26,590 bases of DNA, taken from the NCBI GenBank assembly GCA_903772945.1, contig CAICTM010001235.1, forward strand, positions 6,809 through 33,398. The letters run 5' to 3'. Under the pieces are notes generated by a model, which saw only the letters and a list, made by a program, of their open reading frames with translations, had not been told where the DNA came from and ran no database searches. Origin of the DNA: Seminavis robusta. Lineage: Eukaryota > Bacillariophyta > Bacillariophyceae > Naviculales > Naviculaceae. Both the position numbers and the translations under genes were made by a program. Below, one piece after another: positions 15,842 to 26,136 of this stretch (its first letter is position 1; each line of letters opens with the position of its first letter).

Positions 15842-17200
15842 AATGAGCGGTAAAGGTAAAGGACGAGGTGGCTGAGGAGGCGGCAAAGCACGAGGGCATG
15901 GAAGAACCAACCCATCGTCGAACCAGCAGAAAGGTTCCTGCAAAGCCCTCGACCAACATGTGTTTAACTTCGGTACAACTGGATCTGGAACGGCAGACCA
16001 GATGATACGCACATGGGAGAAGATCGTCCTCCACGTTGGACAAACGATGGGTGACGACATGAGCAATGAGCTACGCAACCTGAAACAGACAGTGTCTGGT
16101 AGCACCGCGTGTACTCGAGGAGACCTCCGGAACAGGCTTAACGTGGCGCTGGAACGACGCTGAACAGAATCCATACCTCGCGTCTACTTAACGCCGAGCG
16201 AGGAAGCGCTAAGCTCTAGAATACAGAGATAACCTGTGCGCAGTCACCAATGACCCGACTTCGGTAGCTACGCACACTACGATAGAAAAACAAAACTCGT
16301 TAATGAAATAGCCGACCTTGCGGCAGCCATAGCCGACCCACCGGAAGAGAAACTCCAGGGACTCGAGAAAAAAGAGTATGGAGGACTCATGAAGACCCAC
16401 CTTACGAGGTTGGCAAAACTACAAGAAAATAGAGGCAAAGCCTTAAACTTGATCCTAGGGCAGTGCACCCGACTATTAAAGAACAAGATGAAGCAGAACA
16501 CGGACTTCTATGACGTCATGTCAAGATGCGACCCACTGGAGCTACGAAAATGATCCATAAGACGATCATGGCCCAGACCGATGATAATTTTGTGTACCAC
16601 CAATTATTCCAACTGGAAAAACAACTTTTGAATTTCCACCAAGGGAGCCTTACCGCTTCCGGATACCACGAGCAATTTACCACGAAACGGGAAATTGCAA
16701 AATCCGTGGGTATTTCCAAGCTACACGACGCACCGCTGCTGCATACGGCCAACCTACTCCACCCAGACACAGAATACGCTGACCTGGGAGTCGAAGACCA
16801 GAAGACAATCTCGGCATACGCAGAGGAAAGGTACTATAGCTACATCTCCTTAACAAATAGTTCAGCAGAAAACACCAAGCTTAAACAGAACCTGGAGGAC
16901 GACTTTGCCAAAGGCACTGATAACTATCCCCCAACGTTACATGAGGTATTAAAACTTTTGGACAAACACACAAAGAGTAACACCCCACGACAGTCCACTT
17001 CCCACGGAAGATCCTTTGCTCAGACAGCACAAAGCGGGAGAGGACGGGGTGGTGGCAGAGGAAAAGGCCGCGGAAACCCGAGCTATGATAAAGAATACTG
17101 AAAAGAGAAAGAATGCTTTTCCTGCCACGATAAAGGACATCCAGCATCGCACTGTCCTGACACAAATAAAGACAAAGATAAGACAAAGACGACGATGGGA
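15842..17200 (+). pseudogene. gag: Gag of element E with in-frame stops and a CCHC knuckle
   Basis: A single frame runs from MSGKGKGRGG at 15842 to the knuckle at about 17110-17160 (CFSCHDKGHPASHC, CX2CX4HX4C) and is interrupted by TGA at 15872 and 16161, TAA and TGA near 16230-16250, and TGA at 17099. The part 16280-17098 is open and carries a typical copia Gag helical region (AKLQENRGKALNLILGQCTR, MAQTDDNFVYHQLFQLEKQ) and then an RG-rich tail (GRGRGGGRGKGRG). Since the frame never changes, the damage is point mutation: several stops stand where CGA (Arg) would suit the context. Confidence 0.75.
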
Positions 17201-17207
17201 CAAGTTT

Positions 17208-18119
17208 AGGTCGAGCAAGCGTAGCTAGTCAAGCACGTCGAGCAAGCAAAGCTCTAGTAGCGTTCAAAGGAGACCCCTAGCTACTATCAGCAAACTTCAA
17301 GATAAAATGACGACAGCATTGACAACCCTTGAGGAAGAACAGGATGATCCCGACTCTGACATCACGCAGTCAGAGGAAGAGAAAGTCGAAAAAAGTTTCG
17401 TTACGTTCGACGTACCGCTATTCGCGGACGGAACGAAGACGGAAACGAAGAAACCGACTTAGCAAGGCATAGTCGCCCCACCAAAAGGATTGGACACCAT
17501 AGATATGAGAGAGATCCAGCTACTGGACAACCAGTCCACGTGGGATCTATTCTGTAATAAAGAAATGGATACCGACATCAGGAAAGCCGATCTTCCAATT
17601 ACAGTGAAGAGTACCGAAGGCAAGCTGAAGGTCCAGCACACAGCCAAGTTAGCTGGCCACAAACAGAGAGTATGGTTCGATGAAAGAGGAATCACGAACA
17701 TCTTATCTGTGAAGAATGTCCGCAAGAATTGCAACATCGTCTATGACTGTCCGAAAGGAATCTACACAGTCATCAGACCAGGCCTACTGGACGTAGTATA
17801 CGAAATGAACAGTGAAGGATTACACGTTCATGACCCTAGGAAAAAAGGGAAGGCACTTGTGAATACTGTCGCCGAAAATAAGGAAGGCTTCAGCAAACGA
17901 CAAGTTAAAGCCACATCAAGGGCGAAGCTGCTATATAAGCAACTCGTATACCCATCGATTAAAGATTTTCGATGGGCGATTATGAGCAATCAAAACGCAA
18001 ACTGCCCTGTGACCATCGAAGACATCGAAACGGCACAAGCCATATGGGGCAAGGATATTGGTGCGTTGAAAGGAAGACCACTCGAACGAAAACGAACGCA
18101 GTGGCAGGCAATGCAATGA
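17208..18119 (+). pseudogene. pol: Protease and GAG-pre-integrase region of element E
   Basis: It lies in a different frame from Gag. A Ser-rich linker and an acidic segment precede a TAG near 17460. Then 17490-18119 is open for 209 codons. LLDNQSTWDLFCN (17520 onward, Asp codon 17526-17528) sits where a retropepsin has its D-T/S-G motif, and the flap-like middle follows. YPSIKDFRWAIMSNQ, CPVTIEDIETAQ and GKDIGALKG form the pre-integrase block. I recall LDNQST from other diatom copia proteases, so the missing Gly is probably a family trait rather than damage. The 3' end runs out of frame at the start of integrase. Confidence 0.65.
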
Positions 18120-18760
18120 AAGTCCCAGAGACTTTTTGCAATTACACAAGGATGTGTTCCTAACGATGGACTTTTTCTTTGTGGCAGGAATTCCGTTTCT
18201 GTTAACGCTAAGCCGTAAAATCGATTTTACAACATCTTGACACCTGCCCAACAGGAAGCTAAAGACCATCCTAGAAGCAGTAAGGAGGTCATCGATTTTA
18301 CAAGGCTCGTGGGTTTAGAATCACGACCATTCAAGTGGACAATGAGTTTGAGCCTCTGTTCAACACAATCATGGCAATCCGGGTGGACCGGTAGTGAACG
18401 TTGCAGTGCTAACGGGCACGTACCGAGATCGAACTAGGATCCGGGTAGTCAAGGAAAGGACACGGACTGTCCGGCATAGCCTTCCGTTTACACGCATGCC
18501 AAAAATATTAACCGTCTACTTGGTGTTACAAGTCTCAAACATTGACGTACTTCCAATAAGGCGGGGGTCAGCGAGACAATGAGCCCCCGTATTATAATGA
18601 TGGGAGAGTCCTGGACTATAAAAAGCACCTGAGCCTGCAGTTCGGAGATACTGCCAGGTGCATGAAGAAGACTCGCCCCGAACAGCATGGTAGGACGCAC
18701 AAAGGCGGCCATCTGTATGGGAACGAGCGGAAATAAGCAAGGAGGCTCAAATTTATGAGC
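18120..18760 (+). pseudogene. pol: Copia integrase core of element E, frameshifted
   Basis: LHKDVFLTMDFFFVAGIPF is followed by LLTLSRKIDF; the first catalytic Asp codon is at 18169-18171. After a TGA near 18240 and a frame change come IQVDNEFEP (second Asp, 18338-18340), a damaged segment around 18390-18440 where the catalytic Glu region (EIER) is out of frame, and then VKERTRTVRHSLPF. The end block (MSPRTIM, DYKKHL, LQFGRYCQVHE) covers 18580-18665. At least three frame changes and two stops make it non-functional. Confidence 0.7.
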
Positions 18761-19435
18761 TCCGCTCCGGCAAGAAAATTACTCGGCATTCATGGACAAG
18801 ATCCCAATGCCCGACACAGTGATAGCTAGAGTCAATCTATTAGGAAAAGATCAGCCTAAACTACTCGTTTTTACTGATCGAAAAAATAGACCCATTGGTG
18901 ATGTCGAGATCACAGGAGTGGAAGGGGAAGAAAGCAATGACGCCACCCCCTACCAATGATCCAAATTCGATGAGGACCTGGACGCGGATGCTGAAACCAT
19001 TGACGAAATGGAAGATGATCCCGACGATCCCCAGGACAACGTCAACGACGACGACGCCGAATCGATAGTCAACGAACCGAATGAAATCTTGAACCGAAAA
19101 TCGAAACGAACCGGTTACACAACCTATCGTCGAACGGTAGAGGAACCGGAACCTACTACGGACCAACAGCCCCTGGAACAGATCCCAGGAGTGGGTGTTG
19201 AACCCAAGGGCACCTGAGCAGACGCCAGGAGTGCGCAGGTCTAGTAGAGTGAGGACACAAGCAAAGGAATCGTATATTCCCAGCTTTGATGGAAAGAGTA
19301 TGAGACGCCAAACGTCCATACAACTGAACGTGTCTTGCACCCAGATGCACACATGTTCTACACACAGGTAGAAGAAGAACCTGATGTGGTAGCAGCCATC
19401 ATGACACAGTTGTCATTGAAGGCTGGACTCAAGGA
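18761..19435 (+). pseudogene. pol: Integrase C-terminal and linker region of element E
   Basis: ARVNLLGKDQPKLLVFTDRKNRPIGD at about 18825-18900 (key parts LLGKDQP and FTDRKNRPIGD) precedes an acidic linker, open at 19008-19217 (EDDPDDPQDNVNDDDAES), which leads into the RT start. I recall this arrangement from diatom copia Pol. Stops occur near 18957, 19216 and 19245. Confidence 0.6.
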
Positions 19436-21120
19436 GTGGAGGACAAAGCGCACGATGCAGCCTTTGCCGAGATGAAACAGTTACATCTCAGGATACCTTC
19501 CGTCCGAAGAAATGGAAGAACTCAGCGATATGGAACGCAAGAGTATCCTAGAGTCACACCTGTTCTAAAGTTGAAAAGGAACGGGAAGATCAAAGGCCGA
19601 GCGGTTGCAGGAGGCAACAACAGCGTGACTTCATCTCCAAGGAAGACGCAAGCTCGCCAACAGTGTCGACAGAAGCAGTGCTACTTCTCCTGCATAATCG
19701 ACGCTGAAGAGGAAAGGGATGTGGCAGTAATTGACATCCCGAACGCCTTCATCCAGACAGAGTCGAGGATGAAAAAGATATGGTAATCATTAGAGTAAGA
19801 GGAGTACTAGTAGACATGCTGTGTGAAATAGCCCCAGATGTCTACAAACCGTTCGTGACAACGGATAAGAAAGGCAACAAGCAGTTGCTACTGCAATGCT
19901 TGAATGCCATCTACGGCACCATGGTAGCTAGCCTACTATACTACCGTAAGTTCCGGAAGACGATGGTCCGGAACGGATTTAAGATTAATCCTTACGACCC
20001 ATGTGTAGCCAACAGAATGGTGCACGGCAAGCAACAAACAGTCTGCTGGCATGTAGACGACTGTAAGCTTAGCCACAAGGACTCGAAGGTTAACGACCAG
20101 CTGATCCAAGTGCTTCGTGATGAATACGAAAGCATATTCGAGGACGGCACTGGAGAGATGACGGTGAGCCGAGGAAAGGTCCACACGTATCTTGGCATGA
20201 CCATAGACTTCACGACGAAGGGTCAATGCAACGTATCAATGTACAAGTACGTTGATGAAATCCTGGAAGCCTTCGAGAAGGCATCGCCAGAGGAAGGGGG
20301 CACGAAAACTAGAAGTAGTGCAGCCCCGAAAGACCTATTCACAGTAGACGAATCCTGCAAGAAGCTCCCAACGAGCAAGGCAGACACCTTTCACAGCCTG
20401 GTGGCTAAGGTGTTATTCGCTACGAAGAGAGCCCGACCAGACACAGGTACGGCGATATCGTTCCTTACGACTAGAGTCAAGGAACCAGATAGGCACGATT
20501 GGGATAAACTAGTCCACCTCATGCAGTACATTAGATGTACTAGAAAACTACCATTAGTTCTCAAAGCCGACGGAAGTGGCATATTGAAATGGTATGTTGA
20601 TGGTTCTTTCGCAGTCCATCCAAACATGAGGGGTCATACCGGAGGTGGTTTGACCATGGGCACCGGTTACCCATTATCGACTTCGACGAAACAGAAGTTG
20701 AACACGAGAAGCTCAACTGAGAGTGAACTCGTAGCAGTTGATGACCTGATGCCATCGATCCTTTGGACGAGGCAGTTCCTTCGGGAGCAAGGCTATGTAG
20801 TTAAAGAAACTATAGTCTATCAGGACAACAAGAGTGCCATTCTTCTAGAGAAGAACGGCAAAGCTTCTAGTAGTAAACGAACGAAGCACATCAACATTAG
20901 GTACTTCTTTGTGAGCGACAGAGTCGCAAAGAAGGAGATCAGTGTGGACTGGTGTCCAACTGATGATATGGTTGCGGACTTCTGGACGAAGCCGAACCAA
21001 GGTCGACTGTTCAAACAGAACGTGGACAAGTTGATGGGTGTTGTGGAACACTCAGAGCCAGGGCACTCAGAAGGAGGGTCACGGTCGGACAAGAAGGTCC
21101 GTTCAAAGAAGGAGCGCTAA
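19436..21120 (+). pseudogene. pol: Copia reverse transcriptase and RNase H of element E
   Basis: The RT N-terminus (19436-19775) is scrambled by small frameshifts, but the first catalytic region VIDIPNAFIQT is clear (Asp codon 19733-19735). After a one-base slip near 19770 the frame is open from 19780 to the stop at 21120 (446 codons). It contains QCLNAIYGTMVASLLYYRKF, the active site CWHVDDCKLSHKD (20050-20061), YLGMTIDF, RARPDTGTAISFLTTRV, and RNase H with WYVDGSF (Asp 20599), SSTESELVAVDD (Glu), YQDNKSAILL (Asp) and KHINIRYFFVSDRV...WCPTDDMVADFWTKP. Both active sites look complete. The enzyme would copy element RNA and remove the RNA strand. ATG at 19780 is only the first Met after the slip. 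Confidence 0.85.
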
Positions 21121-21179
21121 GCGGAGTAAGTAAGTAAGCATGGTCGACGACTAGGACAAGCTCGACGACCACAGGAGTG

Positions 21180-21284
21180 TGTTGGGGATTCGCGATTAGG
21201 GATTGAACCTGTACCTCTGTACTAGAATTTCATGCCAGTAGAAATAGCATGGAATACAGAGCCCACCCACTTTTTCAGTAGTAT
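21180..21284 (+). repeat. Start of the 3' LTR of element E
   Basis: It matches 15025-15121. It lies 59 bases after the Pol stop, preceded by CCACAGGAGTG, a weak purine-containing tract. Where it ends cannot be fixed. Confidence 0.6.
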
Positions 21285-21482
21285 CTCAATAGCAAGTAAA
21301 CTAGAAGAGAGCTTAGAGCAACTAACACATGCTTCCCTTCATTGGCCTCAGGCATACAGCAAGGACCTTTAGAAAAATAACGAAATTTTAGTTTATCGGC
21401 TACACCTCGCTAGACAATCCCGCTGAACGGTGGCATAACGAACCGGCATACCTCAGACGCACGGAGGCGCCCACTTAGGAAC
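21285..21482 (+). other. Unassigned stretch between elements E and C
   Basis: It could be the rest of the E 3' LTR or the continuation of element D. A short open stretch (KLEESLEQLTHASLHWPQAY, about 21295-21355) would suit a coiled-coil Gag but cannot be verified. No other structure is seen. Confidence 0.3.
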
Positions 21483-21626
21483 TGCGACAGGATACAGCTT
21501 ACAATTCAGCTTCACAAATTGCAGGCTTATTCTAGAAAATAATCAATAACTGCTCACTTATTTGAAAATACAGACTTTACATCTCTTAGATCGTTAGACT
21601 AGTCAATACACAATGGTATTGTCGCA
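21483..21626 (+). repeat. 5' LTR of element C
   Basis: A 144-bp LTR, TGCGACAGGATACAGC...ATTGTCGCA. It is clearly more diverged from the two B LTRs than they are from each other, with a short deletion near 21515. It is the only C LTR in the window. Confidence 0.85.
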
Positions 21627-21641
21627 TGGTAGCATGCGAGG
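21627..21641 (+). other. Primer-binding site of element C
   Basis: TGGTAGCATGCGAGG directly after the LTR, identical to the site of element B. Confidence 0.7.
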
Positions 21642-21677
21642 TTATGAGATGTTACTCATTCTTATTCTTATATTTCT

Positions 21678-22622
21678 ATGGTTGTCAATGGATTGCGCTA
21701 CTCCTTGATGCAGATTGCTCCTGAGTTTCCTCTTGCACTCTTCATCGGTAGTCCTTCCCGTTATTGCAACTCAATCCCCTTGGATTTGCTCGTAAGCAAT
21801 CCTCCTCTTGTTGGTGATTCGCTCGTAAGCAATCTCCCATTTCATCCTGTCGTAGATCGAAATCGCGACGAGGACCGTGGACTCCTATGGGAGTCCACCT
21901 TTTACTCGATCGATGCAGGAACCACTACTGATACTGCTTCTGTTACTGCTACTACTACTATTGCTTCTACTGCTACTACTGTTATCTCTATCACCGGTAA
22001 AGTCAGGCCATCGTCAACGCCTCCCATGCTCAGCTTCAGCATGGATCGATCGATCGGCGGAGTTAACAGAATTCATCGAAAAACGAGCTCCGTATGCAAT
22101 GAGGCTCGGCCTGTGTGTCATGCATTGAGTCATGCTTTATTACCTACTATTATCGATTCAAATTACCTGAGCTTAAGTCTTTTCTTGATCTTGACGAGTC
22201 ATGCTTCAGTTCCTCACTTTTTCATTAACTCGACGGAGACGACCACATACGTGAACAACAACACGAGCGATCGATCGCTCCGTGTGGATGTCAGTGTGGT
22301 TGCTATCCATGCTGCTGGTCGATCGGTTGGTCTCTGCTTACCCAGGACTGGCATTGGTCGTTTGAACTGGCTTGCTTTAAACTGGCTTGCAGTTGGTCGT
22401 TTACTTTCGACGCGTAATACACGAGAACAACAACACGGAGCGATCGATCGCTCATGTTGTTTGAATTCAAATCCAACGAAGGATCCAACGATCCTCGCAG
22501 GTCGTTCGCAGGATAACAAAGCTCATAAATTCCAGCTTCGATTGACTCAATTGACTGGTCCACCAATATCCTCCTCTTATTGCCGCTCCTCCTGTTGTTG
22601 CCGCTATTGCCATTGCTCCTTG
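21678..22622 (+). CDS. Open leader in frame with Gag (element C)
   Basis: 315 codons from ATG 21678 (MVVNGLRYSLMQIAPEFP) to the Gag methionine are free of stops. It is the counterpart of 9965-11053 in element B, with the same blocks in the same frame and several in-frame length differences. The LTR ATG at 21613 is out of frame here because of a 7-base difference near 21670. Ser/Thr-rich repeats at 21920-21980 are specific to this copy. Whether it is translated is inferred from the comparison only. Confidence 0.45.
22265..22280. repeat. Palindrome GAGCGATCGATCGCTC (element C, first)
   Basis: A perfect palindrome, flanked by ACAC and by CGTGT, which extend the hairpin. Confidence 0.6.
22438..22453. 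repeat. Palindrome GAGCGATCGATCGCTC (element C, second)
   Basis: A perfect palindrome preceded by AACAACAACACG and followed by ATGTTGTTTG, partly complementary, so it can form a larger hairpin as in element B. Confidence 0.6.
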
Positions 22623-24550
22623 ATGGACCTTGACGACGCTTCCTCTGCTTCAGCATCCTCATCTTCAACAACTCCATCAGCAACAGCAGCACCAGCACCA
22701 GCATCCTTGTTCAGTCCACAAGGCTTCAGACAAGCCTTCTTTGAATCTGACCCAGTCATCCCACCATCTGATCCTCCAACCATGACTACAGCGCCTTTGA
22801 CCACAGCTCAATTCCAGGAGCTCCTCCAACACATTGGGAAATCCAAGGAAAAGACCAAGCTTACAGAAGTCCCTCGGCTTGGAGGTATCAACCACACTGG
22901 AGCCTGGACAGGATCTGGCTCAGATGGACTGGGAAAGGAACCTCAAAGCACCCTATGCCTCAGGGGGTTCCATGGAGACGACCATCTAAAACATCACACC
23001 ACACTCCAGCCAATTGAATTGGCATGCAAGAAAGGACTGAAGGATTCCCCCAGTCTCCTCTTCTCTACTTTGACTGAGTCCAATGCCTCTGGATCCCATG
23101 TGTTAGCCTCTCTTATCGCCTTTGAAAGTATGATGACTGAGCATGGAATGGAAGGGATCTTTGAGCTTGTTGTTGGTGATCTTTTAAAATACTAACACCA
23201 TTTTAAAACAGAATTAACATGTTCACCGCTCCTGGGCAGGTCTCAGAATCTATGATGGACAAATGGCATCAGGATCTCACAGTAAATGGGGTTGGCTTCA
23301 TCGATGCCAATGGGACTCTGAAGCAACACTCTGTTTGCCAATATGATCTAACCAACCTTGCCTGGTCAGGAAAGGCTGTCTTGAACTCTTGCACTGATGC
23401 CCTCCAGGAGGAATTGAAATCATATGTCCCTCGAGCCAAGCACAATGGGCCCCAGCTTCTCTTGGCTCTTCTGCAAAAGATATACAGACCTTCTCTCAGC
23501 AAGATTGAGACTCTAAAGGACAAGCTTCTTCACTTGGACATCACCAAGCTTCCTGGGGAGAATGTGTCCATGTATGTTGTTGATGCAAGCAAGCTCATCA
23601 AAGAGATTCGATTGAACTTTATGTCCAGTGATCCCATGCCTGAACTAACCAGCACATCCCTGAGAGGTCTTCTTGGATGTGGGTGTCCATATTTTCGATC
23701 CAAAGTCCACGAGCTCGTTGTCAAGAGTGACATCAACGGATTTGATAGCAACTATGGTATCAAACAATTGGAAGCACTCGATACTTTGAATGACTTGGAT
23801 GCCCTCTATCGGGTCCTCATCAACCAGAAAACATATGAGCCTGCCCAACACATTGGATCCAAGACCTCCCAGGCCAAAGTCTTCCAGGCAGCAATTGACA
23901 AAGCTGTCGAGGCCAAGGTCGGGAGTCTCACCCAGGATAGAACCAGTGGATCCACCAGCGGTGGTACCCGTCCTAGTGGGGGCGCCTGCTTTGACTGTGG
24001 GGCTCCTGGTCACCACAGAAACGATCCAGCATGTCCAAAGCGAGGTGCTCCAAAGGACAATGGCCTGAGTGATGAAACCAACTCCAAGCTCTCCGGTCTC
24101 ATCAAAGCCAAGCTTGCTTCTATGCCTCCAAGGGAGAACATTCCCGATGATGCCCAACACACCATTTCTGTGGATGGCAAGGTGGTTGCCAAGTACTGTC
24201 GCAACTGTGAGAGGTTCTCCAAAGGGACCAGTGCTCACTTCACCAGTGACCATCGTGGGTTCCGCAAATTTCCATACAAGGCACCCTCGTCGACTGGGGA
24301 TGCCACTCCTGCTCCAGCTTCGGCTCCGGGTTCAGCTTCATTCAATGCTGGTGGCAACCTGGCTTCTTCAACCATGGGGTTACCTTTACAGTCTGCCGAT
24401 GTCCCTGTTATGGACACTGATGAATTTATCCACACCAGTCCCAATATCGGATACGATTTTGATTCTATGCAAGTCAACTTGGCTGCGATCGATCTCAGTT
24501 CCGACGAGACCTCAGCTCTCATGAGCTACCTCACTGGTGCCTTCATGTGA
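22623..24550 (+). pseudogene. gag: Gag of element C, broken by one frameshift
   Basis: MDLDDASSAS at 22623 starts a protein nearly identical to the Gag of element B. The frame breaks at about 23180-23215, where this copy reads CTTTTAAAATACTAACACC and has 8 bases more than B; the first part stops at 23195 and the rest continues from 23219 in another frame to the TGA at 24548-24550. The knuckle CFDCGAPGHHRNDPAC is at about 23988-24036 and the second Cys/His site (YCRNCERFSKG...HFTSDH) at about 24195-24250. Apart from the frameshift there is no stop. Confidence 0.85.
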
Positions 24551-25072
24551 TGTTTTGGCAGAGTTACACACTTGGCAACGGTGTTCCTCATTGCCTATTT
24601 TATTGCCCCACTCATGCCCCTCTACCCCAGGTCTATTCCTTCTCATGTATTGGAGGGAGCAAATGAGTCTGCTATGCTGATTTGGATCAATTACATTTCG
24701 AATTCCAACCCTGACTCTTGGAGGGAGCAACCTTTCTCCAGTCTCACCGCTAAAATGTTTGATTCTATCTCTGATCTCATATCTTTCCCCACCATATCCT
24801 CATTAGACTATGTCTCTGTGTGCGGATGTGTGTTTGTCGCGCTTTGGTTTTACAATTTAATATTAAAATTCAGAGGTCATACTCTCATTGAATGGCTCAG
24901 TTGCATAACAAAGATGATTGTCCCTTGCTTTACTCAGCCGAAACAGTTGGATCCAGACCCAGACCCAGAGCACTTGTCAATTCCCAGCATGATCCTTCGG
25001 ACCTGTATGCACCAATACCTTTTCTTCAAGCATAAATTAACTCTTAAGGACACCTATGTCGTCTCTTCTTAA
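24551..25072 (+). CDS. ORFX after the Gag TGA (element C)
   Basis: It continues the Gag frame after the TGA at 24548-24550, without an ATG near its start, for about 173 codons. Residues and hydrophobic segments are as in element B: LATVFLIAYFIAPLMPLYP, then CGCVFVALWFYNLILKF. It ends at a TAA where B has CAA, so the stop is a single C-to-T change; the sequence beyond (PSTPTRLPRKCRANRTLSRYK) still matches B. No family is recognised. Confidence 0.5.
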   Translation, partial: CFGRVTHLATVFLIAYFIAPLMPLYPRSIPSHVLEGANESAMLIWINYISNSNPDSWREQPFSSLTAKMFDSISDLISFPTISSLDYVSVCGCVFVALWFYNLILKFRGHTLIEWLSCITKMIVPCFTQPKQLDPDPDPEHLSIPSMILRTCMHQYLFFKHKLTLKDTYVVSS

Positions 25073-26136
25073 CCCTCAACTCCAACCAGGCTTCCTCGCA
25101 AATGTCGGGCCAACAGAACCCTGTCAAGATACAAGCTCCTGGGACTGTTTGCAATAAGTTTCTTGAAGGTTCAGTTCCAATACCCAAGTAGTGGACTGGG
25201 GCTCGCTGAAACCCTTCCTCAGGAACAGCGGTAGTCAGGCAGTTCAGGGAGCCTTGTCGTGCCTCAGGAGTATTCCAACCAAGAAGCACATGAGAAGACT
25301 CACACATGTGGTGACCCCCAAGCAACCTGCTCCAAGCCACAGAGCACACAAGGGTCCCACACAACCAACATTGCAGGAGACCTAGTGGTCCATCACCCCC
25401 AGTGACACCCAAGGTTCCCAGCCTGGTTCCCACAGAACCACCAACCTATGGCACAGCCCATGCCACAAGACTCGTACCCAATGAGGTGCCGTTGTTTTGG
25501 ATAGGACCAGCCTTGGTCCAACCATCACCAGTCCATTTGCCAGGAGGCCCACCAAGCAGATGCCCTCTGCCTTGGTGGAATCCATGGGAGCAACCACAGC
25601 AAGCACTTTGACCAAGGAGCTTTGGTGTCTCCTCCCAGAGCTGATGACATGGTGTCGCCTTCCCAGAAGCGACCGCCACCATGCTTTCTACCCAAAGCTG
25701 GCTGCCACGGCATTAGTGCATGGCAATGGACCAAATCCCGGTGACGCCCCTGGATTTTCGGACGGGCAACTAGACTACGTCCCTGTTGTACAGCCCATCC
25801 ATCCCATCCGTCAAGGGACATGATTGCGGGCAAGAAGGCCGCTCCACTGAGAGCTTGCCACCGCTGAATCGGCCTGTGGCAAAGCCACAAATATTTGTCT
25901 ACAATATGAAGAAAACAAAACAAAAACTACGGAAGCAACCAGCACCGCCGACACCTACCGAGTCTGGTCATGCTGATGAAGCAGGCAACCCCTTTTGCCT
26001 ACCTTTGGTCCAGCAACCAACCAACCATGTGCAAGTCCCTCCACAGTTGAGATCCCCCATCTTACATTGTGTTCCACTAGCAGTCGATGCTGAGTGGCCC
26101 ATGGATGTTCCATTTATGGGGAGAGTTTGTAGATAG
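25073..26136 (+). other. Region unlike element B, Pro-rich frames, no recognised domain
   Basis: B similarity ends near 25145. Several mid-sized plus-strand frames (25402-25611, 25497-25823, 25786-26136) give Pro-, Thr- and Gln-rich sequence, such as RKQPAPPTPTESGHADEAGN, compatible with a disordered linker. No protease, integrase or RT motif was found on either strand. It may be a decayed different pol region or an unrelated insertion. Confidence 0.3.

Larger units (their letters stand above)
15025..21284 (+). mobile_element. Ty1/copia retrotransposon, decayed (element E)
   Basis: It is bounded by repeats that start TGTTGGGGATTCGCG at 15025 and 21180. In between are a leader, Gag with CCHC knuckle, protease/pre-integrase, integrase, RT and RNase H, in copia order. 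Only the RT/RNase H frame of 446 codons is long and unbroken; the rest has several stops and frameshifts. The LTR pair can be matched for only about 100 bases and differs by indels, so the copy is old or its 3' end is rearranged. It interrupts the gag of element D. Confidence 0.85.
21483..26136 (+). mobile_element. Second copy of the B-family copia element (element C), 5' part
   Basis: LTR, PBS, leader, Gag and the post-TGA ORF match element B in the opposite orientation. The match ends near 25145. Protease, integrase and RT are not found downstream, so pol was lost or replaced. The right limit is uncertain; I set it at the last open frame. Confidence 0.7.

Noticed and set aside
23645-24253. 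Minus-strand 202-codon frame inside element C
   Set aside because: Shadow of the C gag; the same antisense frame is seen opposite the gag of B.
24512-24730. Minus-strand frame at the Gag-ORFX junction
   Set aside because: It is antisense to a region with matched protein conservation in both copies.
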